From Desulfuromonas sp. DDH964 (GTDB lineage: Bacteria > Desulfobacterota > Desulfuromonadia > Desulfuromonadales > DDH964), in NCBI RefSeq assembly GCF_001611275.1, contig NZ_CP015080.1, forward strand, positions 1,240,001-1,304,000: a stretch of 64,000 nt of DNA. Direction: 5' to 3'. The position numbers and the translations under genes are program-made. Of the stretch, positions 7,684 to 16,223 are shown in pieces; position 1 is the first letter of the stretch; every line of letters begins with the position of its first letter. The notes under the pieces were generated by a model. That model did no database searches. It had not been told where the DNA came from and was given only the letters and a program-made list of their open reading frames with translations.

Positions 7684-8130
7684 ATGGCAATACGCCCCAA
7701 GCCGATATCGGATTCCGTCAGTAGTGCCATGCGTAGCATGCCCGAGCACTCGACTGGCCCTGAAATGGCAGTGCGTCGCTTGCTACATCGTCGGGGGTTG
7801 CGTTTTCGGGTGCAATACCCCGTCCCTGGATCCCGGAGGCGAACTATCGACATTGCGTTTCCCGCCAGAAAGATAGCCGTTTTTATCGATGGTTGTTTCT
7901 GGCACGGGTGCACGGAACACAAAAATATTCCGGCCCATAACCGTGATTGGTGGCAGAAGAAGATAGATGAGAATCGGGCGCGGGATCGAGATACGGATGA
8001 AAGACTCCGGGAAGCCGGCTGGGTAGTTTTCAGATTCTGGGAGCATGAGAAGACGGAAATATTAGTCGAGCAAGTCATGAAAGCAAATGAAATGAGTGTG
8101 ACCACCAGGAGTGAACATGGTTCAGCTTAG
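7684..8130 (+). CDS. vsr: very short patch repair endonuclease (Vsr)
   Basis: 148 aa, normal length. Family motifs are clear: MAVRRLLHRRGLRFRVQY, TIDIAFPARKIAVFIDG with the catalytic Asp in IDIAF, then GCFWHGC and a downstream His (EHKNIP) of the zinc site, WWQKKIDENRARD, and the final GWVVFRFWEHE. Vsr nicks 5' of the T in T:G mismatches arising at methylated cytosines. It lies 7 bases after the methylase and overlaps the next gene by 14 bases, so all are likely co-transcribed. In islands with GHKL ATPases, Vsr-fold nucleases have also been proposed as restriction effectors, so a role beyond repair is possible. Confidence 0.95.
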   Translation: MAIRPKPISDSVSSAMRSMPEHSTGPEMAVRRLLHRRGLRFRVQYPVPGSRRRTIDIAFPARKIAVFIDGCFWHGCTEHKNIPAHNRDWWQKKIDENRARDRDTDERLREAGWVVFRFWEHEKTEILVEQVMKANEMSVTTRSEHGSA

Positions 8131-11104
8131 GGTGAGAGCTCGTGCTGTCGATATGCTCGGGCGTCAGCAAATCGCCGGTATTCCCACGGCCATCCACGAA
8201 TTGTTCAAAAATGCCCACGACGCTTATGCTGAGAGGGTAGAGGTCGACTATTTCCGACGGACAAATGTATTGGTGCTTCGTGACGATGGTTATGGGATGA
8301 CCCGCGAAGACATTGAAAACCGTTGGCTCACGTTGGGGACGGAAAGTCGCCTCGGTTCCAATCGCCCCGATTCCGTAAAGGGCTGGACTGGGCCAAAACA
8401 TCTGCCCCGCCGGGCGATTATGGGCGAAAAGGGTATCGGACGTCTGGCCATTGCCGCCATTGCACCAATCACCCTCCTTTTATCAAGAGCGGTTAGACCG
8501 GATGGTTTGCACAAGCTCGTTGTTGCTCTGGTCCACTGGGGTCTTTTCGAACAGCCCGGGCTTGATATCGGTGAAATCGATGTACCCGTGGTTGAGTTCC
8601 CAGGGGGTACCCTTCCGACACGTTCAGATATCCATGCCCTGATAAAGCGGGTGCAGGAAAACATTGAAGATTTAAAAGACGACTTAGACGAAGATGAAAT
8701 CACCCGTTTGCTTGCCGACCTCGATAAAGCAAAAGGGATTTCCCCAGACAAGCTAGATGTGACTCTGCGGGGTTTCGTCAAAAAGGATGAGACCCCGCTT
8801 TCGCTTCAGGATGGTGGCTACGGGACGCATTTCATTCTTCTGCCAACGGCACCCGAGTTGAATGATGACATTGACGGCGGCGCCGATAGGGAGGCATCAA
8901 ATCTAGAGCGGAACTTGCTTGGTTTTTCCAATACGATGAAGGGAGTTCGGCCCGTCATTCGTACGCGGTTTCGGGACCACCATCTGGATGAAGAACCAGA
9001 AGAAATAATTGGGCCAAGGAACTTTTTCCGGCAGGAAGAGTATGAAAAGGCTGACCACCATTTCACGGGTAATGTTGATGAATATGGGCAGTTCTCGGGA
9101 ACCGTTCGAATTTATGGTGTGACAAAATCGTTCGTCTGCAATTGGACTGAAGGTAAGGGACGGCACACCAAGTGCGGGCCATTTTCTATCGATTTTGCCT
9201 ATGTGCAAGGGCTCCAAAGAGAGAGCCACCTGCCCCCTGATGAATACAAAGTGATAATTGAGAAGTTGGATAGGATCGGCGGATTGTACATCTATCGGGA
9301 CAATATCCGGATTCTTCCCTACGGCAATTCTGATGTTGATTTTCTCGACATTGAGCGGCGGAGAACTAAAAGTGCACAAGATTGGTTTTTTTCCTATCGA
9401 CGCATGTTTGGCTACGTCGCAATAGACCATGAAAATAATCACTCGCTGAGTGAAAAAGCCGGTCGAGAAGGATTCCGGCAAAATCAGGCATATCGTGATT
9501 TTCGTGCGGTATTGATGAACCTTTTTCAACGTTTGGCTATCGAATTTTTTAGGTCTGCTGCAACTCAGGGTGAAACTTATTGGGACCAGAAAAATGCCTT
9601 TGAAGTCGAAGCAAAACTGCTGGCTAAACAGAAGAAAAAAGCGGACGAAAGACGTTCAGATTTCACCAAACTGTTGGAAGATTTTTTTGAAAAATATGAG
9701 ACCGGAGATTTCGAAAAGCGTGCCGAGACCATTGAAAATCACACAGCGAGCCGCTTGGATCGTTTGGTGACATTGGATGACGATGGGGATCTCGCAACTG
9801 GTGTGCGTGACTTGGAAAAACAGATTCAGGGTCAACTCCAAACGCTGAGCAATGACTTGAGCATTTCCAAACCGCGTGGTTTAGCCCTGACAAAGAGAAT
9901 GGAGAAAGACTGGGCAGCCTACCAACGAATTTCCAACGATGTTCGCGAATCGACCCTTAACCCCCTTCGCAAAAAAATTGACCAACTGATCCGCCAGGCA
10001 ACCGAAACGCGCGTCAGCATGAGTCAACGCCGTGAATCGGCTATCAAGATGCTTGAGGGACAGCGTGATGGTCTCGTCAGGGAATTGTCTACACTACGAC
10101 AAGCGGCGTATGAAGCAAGTAAGGAGATGCAAGAGACCCTAAAGGATGTAGTCCGGGAAGAGTTTTCACAATTTCGAGAGGCAGTGGAAACGCTTCTGGT
10201 CGACTTTACTCGCATGACGGCACGGAACCCCGGCAAATTAGAAGATGCGCTCAATTCCTTTGAAAACGAAGTTAGGACCATCCGTGAGCGCGAGGCTTCA
10301 TTTCTCGAAGCTATTCAGCGCCAGATGAAAGACATTACGGAGGCCATCAAAGAACGTGAAACGGTTGAAGACCGGACCGGAGCCTTGGAACAGCGCGCGC
10401 AGAGGTTGGAAGAACAGCTTGAATTTTACTCTGACTTTGCGCAAATGGGCATGGGGGTGGGGATATTGCAGCATGAATTTGAAAAGTCCGCACGCAATAT
10501 GCGTTTAGCCGTCCGTGACTTGAAGCCATGGGCTGACGGAACCCCGGAGTTGAAAAAAGTCTATACTCGCCTCCGCAACTCTTTTGATCACCTAGACGGA
10601 TACCTGAAGATGCTTGACCCCCTTGGCAGGAGAATCAGGCGGTCGAAAGTAGAAATTTCGGGCGACGAAATCCGAATGCACCTCCGGCGCATCTTCCGCC
10701 GAGCCCTTGATGAGGATGGTATCGAACTTGAGGCATCGGACGCATTTTTGGAGAAGAAGGTTAGCTGCAGAACGTCGGCACTTCTTGGCGCGTTTGTAAA
10801 CGTTGTGGACAACGCCATTTATTGGGTCAGCAATGGCGCCCAAAATGATAAATGGATCAATCTTGATATTGATGATGATGGGTTTCTCATCTCAAATTCC
10901 GGTCCCGGTATTGAGGAGAGATTGAGGGAGAGAATTTTTGAGTTTGGAGAAACAACGAAACCAGGTGGTAGGGGGATGGGACTTGCGATTTCAAAAGATA
11001 CTTTGCTTCGTGAAGGCTTTGATCTTGAACTGGTTCAATCGGGTTCTGACGTTGATCCAGTTTTCAAGATCAAGACTGTCAATACCTTGGAGGGGGAAGC
11101 ATAA
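8117..11104 (+). CDS. dual GHKL ATPase with coiled coil and histidine-kinase-like C-terminus
   Basis: 995 aa. An N-terminal GHKL ATPase resembling the Hsp90/MutL/MORC class has an N-box ELFKNAHDAY (28-37, Asn32), DDGYGM (56-61) and a GEKGIGR lid (103-109). Residues about 450-770 are charged and predicted coiled coil (for example MSQRRESAIKMLEGQRDGL). A second module follows: an H-box-like GVGILQHEFEKSARN with His786, then a histidine-kinase ATPase with VVDNAIYW (Asn899), SNSGPGIEE and GRGMGLAI. Thus one protein joins a MORC-like ATPase to a kinase core. The ATG at 8117 is chosen for its AGGAG site 5 bases upstream over a GTG at 8111. The next gene, 1 base downstream, has a receiver-like domain and is the likely phosphotransfer or allosteric partner. 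Related ATPases are known beside methylases and Vsr nucleases in conflict systems. Confidence 0.85.
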   Translation: MVQLRVRARAVDMLGRQQIAGIPTAIHELFKNAHDAYAERVEVDYFRRTNVLVLRDDGYGMTREDIENRWLTLGTESRLGSNRPDSVKGWTGPKHLPRRAIMGEKGIGRLAIAAIAPITLLLSRAVRPDGLHKLVVALVHWGLFEQPGLDIGEIDVPVVEFPGGTLPTRSDIHALIKRVQENIEDLKDDLDEDEITRLLADLDKAKGISPDKLDVTLRGFVKKDETPLSLQDGGYGTHFILLPTAPELNDDIDGGADREASNLERNLLGFSNTMKGVRPVIRTRFRDHHLDEEPEEIIGPRNFFRQEEYEKADHHFTGNVDEYGQFSGTVRIYGVTKSFVCNWTEGKGRHTKCGPFSIDFAYVQGLQRESHLPPDEYKVIIEKLDRIGGLYIYRDNIRILPYGNSDVDFLDIERRRTKSAQDWFFSYRRMFGYVAIDHENNHSLSEKAGREGFRQNQAYRDFRAVLMNLFQRLAIEFFRSAATQGETYWDQKNAFEVEAKLLAKQKKKADERRSDFTKLLEDFFEKYETGDFEKRAETIENHTASRLDRLVTLDDDGDLATGVRDLEKQIQGQLQTLSNDLSISKPRGLALTKRMEKDWAAYQRISNDVRESTLNPLRKKIDQLIRQATETRVSMSQRRESAIKMLEGQRDGLVRELSTLRQAAYEASKEMQETLKDVVREEFSQFREAVETLLVDFTRMTARNPGKLEDALNSFENEVRTIREREASFLEAIQRQMKDITEAIKERETVEDRTGALEQRAQRLEEQLEFYSDFAQMGMGVGILQHEFEKSARNMRLAVRDLKPWADGTPELKKVYTRLRNSFDHLDGYLKMLDPLGRRIRRSKVEISGDEIRMHLRRIFRRALDEDGIELEASDAFLEKKVSCRTSALLGAFVNVVDNAIYWVSNGAQNDKWINLDIDDDGFLISNSGPGIEERLRERIFEFGETTKPGGRGMGLAISKDTLLREGFDLELVQSGSDVDPVFKIKTVNTLEGEA

Positions 11105-11105
11105 A

Positions 11106-12833
11106 ATGCCAACGAAAGTAGACAAAAAGGAAATTGAGGCTGTCTGGCGCGATCATTGTCGAAAAGCGGTTCGAAGTTTTGTAATGAATGCCGTGGTCGT
11201 GGACAATGAACCTTCACTTTCTGGCAATCAATTTCTCTCCAAAGGGGCTTCTTCCGCACAGACGTTTGATGATGGAATGGGTGGGGGTGAGGCCGATGAA
11301 GAACAAAACGCGCCCTCGGCAGAGGGCGCGCCCGATGAAATTGAAAGAAATATACATTCACTAGATGTCCAAGCAATCTCAGATGCCTTTTCCGATCAAG
11401 AAATCGCCTGTGCTTTTGTGCTCCCCAAAGAAACGGACTCTGATGAAGTCGTGGTGAAAAGGGTTCTGGCTGCGGCGTTCCCTGCAGACATAATCGTTAT
11501 TGACTGGAAGTTAAGGGATGGAAGCCATCAGTTAACCAAGGATATTTTGAAAAAAATCGCAGAAAAAGATGTGGCTGAAAATGGCAGGCTGAGATTGATT
11601 TGTGTCTACACGGGTGAACCACTCATTGACCAGATTACGCTGGACGCCGTTGCAGCGCTTAGAGAAGGCGGCTTAATTTTTGATGACGTGAAGAAAGATT
11701 CTGGTTATGCGAGAGGTAAATACCACTGCCTTCAGGTACTCAATAAACATGATGAAGGTGTAAGTGTCGCACAGCTGCCAACCCGTCTTTTGGACTCCAT
11801 GACAAACCTTGCAGACGGTTTATTGCCATCATTTTCAATAGCAGCAGTCGCAGCTGTCCGTCGTAATATGCACCATATAATTGCTCGATTTCCATCGGAA
11901 CTGGATGAGGCGTTTGTAGCGAATCTCTTGATAACGGATCCTCAAGAAGATGTTACGGAACTCATAAGGGAACTTTTTGTTTCGGAATGCGACACTGCTC
12001 TAGGCCTTGAAAGAGTAGCTGATACATATCTAAGTAAGTCTAAAATTGAAGATTGGTTGTCAGCCAAGAAAAAGCCAACGGCAAAAATCGAATATGAAAA
12101 AGATGACAATAGTGGAGATAAAATAGAAATATCAAAGTCATTTTTATTGGCTCTGCTCAAAAAGGGGCTTGACGGTGACAAGGTTGTTGTAGATAAAGAG
12201 AATATTCATGTGTTCATAGATAAACGCCGAAGTAAAGTCTCTCAATCCCTTCACGGATCAAAAGCAAAAGCAAAGGTTGGAGAAGGATTGCTGGCAAGAT
12301 TTGTTGCATTGAAGAGGGAATTTTTCGGGAATACAAAGATATCTAGTGAATGGAAGCCGTCTCTTACTTTAGGATCTATATTGAAAAATAAAACAACAAA
12401 AAAATTCTATTATTGTATTACGCCTTCTTGCGACACAATCCGCCTTAGTGGTAAAAGGCGTTCATTTGTAATGCTCGAACTTGAACAGCCGCAAGGTCAG
12501 CCGGGTCTGCTCATTATGGGGCACGATAATAAAGTTGAAAGGTTCAAGGTCAATACTCGGCCTCATTGTGTGCGCACCTTTGAGTTTCAGGGGGATGACA
12601 TAAATGGGCGGATCATGGCAAAAACAATGAACGATGAACCTGAGAAAAAAGGCTTTTATTTTGAAACAATCCCCGAAGAGGGCAAGCCCCCAGTACGTTT
12701 AGAATGGTTTGGCGAAGTGCGTCGAAATCGTGCCAATCGAGATATGGCTGAGCTAAATAGAGAATGGCTTAGGCTTGGCATTAAAGATTCAGAATATCTG
12801 CGCTTGGCATCTAAGGGGTATGCCGAATTATAA
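11106..12833 (+). CDS. receiver-like domain protein, partner of the dual GHKL ATPase
   Basis: 575 aa. The N-terminus looks like a diverged receiver domain: NAVVVDNEP with acidic Asp33/Glu35, ADIIVIDWKLRDGS with a candidate phosphoacceptor Asp133, and RLICVYTGEP with a Thr-type switch position. A low-complexity acidic insert (about 46-80) separates the first strand from the rest. The remaining 400 residues show no motif I recognise; they include helical segments and, near 430-470, a strand with YYCITPSCDTIRL. The ATG at 11106 follows the ATPase stop by 1 base. Receiver-like proteins downstream of such ATPases occur in predicted immune operons. The role as signal receiver and effector controller is inference. 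Confidence 0.65.
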   Translation: MPTKVDKKEIEAVWRDHCRKAVRSFVMNAVVVDNEPSLSGNQFLSKGASSAQTFDDGMGGGEADEEQNAPSAEGAPDEIERNIHSLDVQAISDAFSDQEIACAFVLPKETDSDEVVVKRVLAAAFPADIIVIDWKLRDGSHQLTKDILKKIAEKDVAENGRLRLICVYTGEPLIDQITLDAVAALREGGLIFDDVKKDSGYARGKYHCLQVLNKHDEGVSVAQLPTRLLDSMTNLADGLLPSFSIAAVAAVRRNMHHIIARFPSELDEAFVANLLITDPQEDVTELIRELFVSECDTALGLERVADTYLSKSKIEDWLSAKKKPTAKIEYEKDDNSGDKIEISKSFLLALLKKGLDGDKVVVDKENIHVFIDKRRSKVSQSLHGSKAKAKVGEGLLARFVALKREFFGNTKISSEWKPSLTLGSILKNKTTKKFYYCITPSCDTIRLSGKRRSFVMLELEQPQGQPGLLIMGHDNKVERFKVNTRPHCVRTFEFQGDDINGRIMAKTMNDEPEKKGFYFETIPEEGKPPVRLEWFGEVRRNRANRDMAELNREWLRLGIKDSEYLRLASKGYAEL

Positions 12834-12866
12834 GGCCTAGGCTTAGGAATTTTGAGGACAGTATAT

Positions 12867-13847
12867 TTGGTCGACCTCACAACCTCCTTCAAACACTTCT
12901 CCTCCCTCTCCCGCGCCCCCGGCGCTGTCTGGACGGAGGCCACCAAACGCAAGGCGCCGCACAAGCCGCTGCTCCTCCTGGCGGTGCTGGACCTGGTGCA
13001 TCGCGGCGTCATCACCACGCCGTTCATTGACGTCACCGGCGATCTGGTGGAACTGAACGAGCTTTTCAACCTCTACTGGCGGCGGGTGGTACCGCTGGGA
13101 CAGACCAGCAGCATCGCCTTTCCCTTCTCCCGTCTCGCCCGCGAACCATTTTGGGAACTGGTCCCCCAGCCGGGGAAGGCCATCACCGATGCGGTGATCA
13201 ACAACACATCTTCGGTCAGCTACCTTCGCAAGTATGCCCTGGGGGCCAAGCTGGACGACGGACTGTTTCAGGTCATGCAGGGCAGGGAGGGGCGGGACGC
13301 GCTTCGGGAATCGCTGCTCCTTTCCTGCTTCTCGGAGGAAGCAGCGGCGCAGCTGCGTGACCAGTCGATCATCAACCGGGAAGCCTTCGATTATAGTCGG
13401 GTGCTGGAGGGGCAGGCCCATCTGCCGCTGGTGAAGGAGATTGTCGAGGCTGAGAACTACCGGCCTGCGGCGCGGGACCAGGGCTTCCGCAAAGTGGTGA
13501 CCACCGCCTATGACCACCGCTGCGCCCTGTGCGGTATCCGCATCGTCACCCCTGACGGTCATACCGTAGTGGAGGCCGCCCACATCGTGCCCTGGAGCAA
13601 ATCGAAGAATGACGACATCCGCAACGGCATGGCCCTCTGTCGCACCTGCCACTGGGGCTTCGACGAAGGGATGCTCGGAGTCTCCGACAATTACACGGTC
13701 ATCACTGCCCGCAGCATCGGCACCGATCCCAATTTTCCCGGCCTGCTCCTCACTCTTTCTGGACGGAGAATTATCCCTCCCGCCGACCGCGACCTCTGGC
13801 CGGCACCCGAGTATCTTTTTGACCATCGCAGGACCTGGCGGCTATAA
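12867..13847 (+). CDS. HNH endonuclease, possibly modification-dependent (McrA/ScoMcrA type)
   Basis: 326 aa. The C-terminal HNH module has CALCGI, AAHIVPW, NDDIRNGMALC, CRTC and CHWGFDEG, giving two zinc-binding CxxC pairs and the His-Asn-His core. The N-terminal region carries APHKPLLLLAVLDL, which resembles the sulfur-binding domain of enzymes that restrict phosphorothioated DNA; this is a recollection of the family and not proven here. TTG at 12867 is the preferred start because GAGGA lies 8 bases upstream; another TTG at 12852 is possible. It follows the receiver-like gene by 33 bases and likely is the DNA-cutting arm of the island. GC content is higher than in the gene before it, so it may have joined separately. 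Confidence 0.8.
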   Translation: MVDLTTSFKHFSSLSRAPGAVWTEATKRKAPHKPLLLLAVLDLVHRGVITTPFIDVTGDLVELNELFNLYWRRVVPLGQTSSIAFPFSRLAREPFWELVPQPGKAITDAVINNTSSVSYLRKYALGAKLDDGLFQVMQGREGRDALRESLLLSCFSEEAAAQLRDQSIINREAFDYSRVLEGQAHLPLVKEIVEAENYRPAARDQGFRKVVTTAYDHRCALCGIRIVTPDGHTVVEAAHIVPWSKSKNDDIRNGMALCRTCHWGFDEGMLGVSDNYTVITARSIGTDPNFPGLLLTLSGRRIIPPADRDLWPAPEYLFDHRRTWRL

Positions 13848-14071
13848 CATCTTTGTGAAAAGAAGTCTGGAGCGCCATACGTAATTTCCCAAGTAAACTG
13901 AAGGGGTTAAGGCTATCTTGGAGGAAATAATCCATAGAATTTCTTGTTGGGGGGTAGGGTGGATCTCGACAAACTTAAACAGATTATCTTGGCTCTACTA
14001 GATCATCCGATAGTGCAGCACCTAACACATTTCTTCCATGAATTAGAGAAGGATCACGGAGCCGCTTTGTA

Positions 14072-15400
14072 GAGGGTGTAAAAAAGATTGTGTAAATGGC
14101 CATTCAGGGGTACACCGGGACCCCACCCTCTAAGGAGCCCCCATGGCCATCGAAAAAGATCTGCTGGACCGTCTGCTTGCCGACTACAAGAAGCCCGAAG
14201 ACCTGATCGGCGAAACCGGCTTGCTTAAACAGCTCACCAAGGCCCTTCTGGAACGAGCTTTGGAAGCGGAATTGACCCAACACCTGGGGCACGAGAAGCA
14301 TGCTCCCGTGGCCACGAAAGGCGGCAATGCCCGCAATGGCAAGTCGGCCAAAACCATCAAGGGCGAATTCGGCAAACTGCCGATCGAGGTTCCGCGTGAC
14401 CGGGACAGCAGCTTCGAGCCGCTCATCATTCCCAAGGGCCAGACCCGCTTCGCCGGCTTCGACGGCAAGATCATCTCCCTCTACGCCCGGGGGATGACGA
14501 CCCGGGAGATCCAGGGGCATCTGGAAGAGATTTATGGCGTCGAGGTCTCTCCCGCCCTCATTTCCAGCGTGACCGATGCCGTCGCGGACGAGGTCAAGAT
14601 CTGGCAGAACCGACCGCTCGACGCCCTCTATCCCATCGTCTATATGGACGCGGTCCGGGTCAAGGTGCGAGACAACGGCCACGTCAGCAATAAAGCGGTC
14701 TACCTGGCCCTGGGCGTCACCCTGGACGGCATCAAGGAGGTCCTGGGCATGTGGGTGGCCGAGAACGAGGGCGCCAAGTTCTGGCTACAGGTGGTGACCG
14801 AGTTGAAAAACCGGGGTGTCGAAGACATCTTCATCGCCTGCGTGGACGGGCTCAAAGGTTTCCCCGAGGCCATCGAAGCAGTCTTTCCTCGCACCCAGGT
14901 CCAGCTCTGCCTCGTTCACATGGTGCGCCATTCTCTCCGCTACGTCTCCTGGAAACAGCGCAAGGAAGTGGCGGCCGATCTGAAGTCCATTTACCAGGCC
15001 GCGACGGCCGAGCAGGCCGAAATGAACCTGACGGAGTTCGAAGCGAAGTGGGATAAAACCCACCCCTCCATCGGCCAGTCCTGGCGGCGCAACTGGGAGA
15101 GAATCACCCCTTTTTTCGCCTACCCGGCGGAGATTCGCAAGGTGATCTACACCACCAATGCGATCGAATCGCTGAACATGTCGCTGCGCAAGGTCACCAA
15201 GAACCGGGGCTCATTCCCCAACGACGCAGCCATGTTCAAACTGCTCTACCTGGCGCTGAACAATATCGCCAAGAAATGGACCCTGCCGATTCGGGACTGG
15301 AAGGCCGCCCTCAACCAGTTCTCTATCTTGTTCGAAGGCAGGTTGCCGGTTTACTGACGACAAAAACCCAAGCCATTTACACAAACTGATTTACACCGCC
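14072..15400 (+). mobile_element. IS256-family insertion sequence, copy 2
   Basis: 1329 bp, the same length and ends as the copy at 4518-5846. It is flanked by its own exact 8-bp duplication GCTTTGTA (14064-14071 and 15401-15408). It splits a NERD-domain gene. The individual duplications show that both copies inserted independently. Confidence 0.95.
14143..15357 (+). CDS. IS256-family transposase, second copy
   Basis: 404 aa, intact. It is the same protein as at 4589-5803 apart from four substitutions (Lys to Arg in HSLRYVSW, Thr to Ser in LKSIYQ, Ser to Asn in FPNDAA, Arg to Gln near the end in LNQFSIL). All catalytic segments are kept. The near identity indicates recent transposition or gene conversion within this genome. 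Confidence 0.95.
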   Translation: MAIEKDLLDRLLADYKKPEDLIGETGLLKQLTKALLERALEAELTQHLGHEKHAPVATKGGNARNGKSAKTIKGEFGKLPIEVPRDRDSSFEPLIIPKGQTRFAGFDGKIISLYARGMTTREIQGHLEEIYGVEVSPALISSVTDAVADEVKIWQNRPLDALYPIVYMDAVRVKVRDNGHVSNKAVYLALGVTLDGIKEVLGMWVAENEGAKFWLQVVTELKNRGVEDIFIACVDGLKGFPEAIEAVFPRTQVQLCLVHMVRHSLRYVSWKQRKEVAADLKSIYQAATAEQAEMNLTEFEAKWDKTHPSIGQSWRRNWERITPFFAYPAEIRKVIYTTNAIESLNMSLRKVTKNRGSFPNDAAMFKLLYLALNNIAKKWTLPIRDWKAALNQFSILFEGRLPVY

Positions 15401-16119
15401 GCTTTGTATGCCCTCCTTGCCCTTGCCACTGGCTTTACCGTAGGCCGCTACTGGCGCAAACGATTCGCTAGGTTTCAGAACAATGGTGAAGAACTTCTGT
15501 CCCGTGTTGTGCTAAGTCATTTCGGACCTCCAAACTATCACTTGATGAATCACGTTACCCTTCAACTAAAGGACGGTACAACTCAGGTTGATCACATCCT
15601 CATTTCAAGATTTGGCGTATTCGTTATCGAGACAAAGCATTATAAGGGGTGGATCTTTGCCAACGCTAATAGTGCCAACTGGACCCAAGTCCTATTCAAT
15701 TTTAGGTTCAAGTTTCAGAACCCAATAATTCAGAATCGCAGGCATGTTCGGGCAGTTGAAGACCTCCTTGACTTCCTGCCGCCCGGCATCATCAAATCGG
15801 TTGTGGTTTTCACAGGCGAAGCGCATTTTAAGACAGAGGTTCCTCAGGGTGTGTTTTATCTCTCAGGGCTTATTGAATACTTGCGCGAACAGACTGCCGA
15901 GGTCATGTCCTTTAATCGGATGCAGTTTTGCGTGGGCCGGCTAGAGACTGTCCGCCTAGCCATCAGTGGCCAGACAGACGTAGCGCATATTGAGAGTCTT
16001 GAGCTTAGGCGTGGCAATATGAAATAACTGATTGGTCTCACGGAAGCCTGCGGGGACATTGTTCGCTTGTTAATAAATCAGTGCAATTTGCTCCTGGGAT
16101 GAATTCGCTCAATTGCCTG

Positions 16120-16215
16120 GGTCGGACCAAGCCAACTATCTGAAATACAAATAAAATCCACGAAAATATCTGCCAAAAACAGGCTTAAATGCCTGTTTTT
16201 GGCGTTAAAATCGCC
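16120..16215. repeat. duplicated segment with hairpin, upstream copy
   Basis: Begins GGGTCGGACCAAGCCAACT and includes GCCAAAAACAGGC...GCCTGTTTTTGGC, a clear hairpin. The same stretch occurs at 22074-22170. In both places it stands immediately before the same decayed toxin-antitoxin cassette; here an IS256-family element has inserted at its end. Confidence 0.8.
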
Positions 16216-16223
16216 CCGGGCGG

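Larger units (their letters stand above)
13959..16027 (+). pseudogene. membrane-anchored NERD-domain protein, disrupted by IS256
   Basis: Joining 13959-14071 to 15409-16027 (removing the IS and one 8-bp duplication) restores one open frame of about 244 codons. It starts at a GTG and reads DLDKLKQIILALLDHP, then a membrane segment ALYALLALATGFTVGRYW, then a NERD domain with VDHILISRFGVFVIETKHYK and a WTQV strand. NERD (nuclease-related) domains share the PD-(D/E)XK-like fold and occur in DNA-processing and phage-defence settings. The insertion falls in the membrane segment; a TTG at 15404 could start a soluble NERD fragment, but it has no good ribosome site. The gene closes the island and probably belonged to it. 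Confidence 0.85.

Noticed and set aside
4518..15400. The two identical IS256 copies as ends of a composite transposon carrying the methylase-to-HNH island
   Set aside because: Each copy has its own perfect 8-bp duplication (AAGATGTC and GCTTTGTA). A composite move would leave one duplication outside the pair. They are independent insertions.
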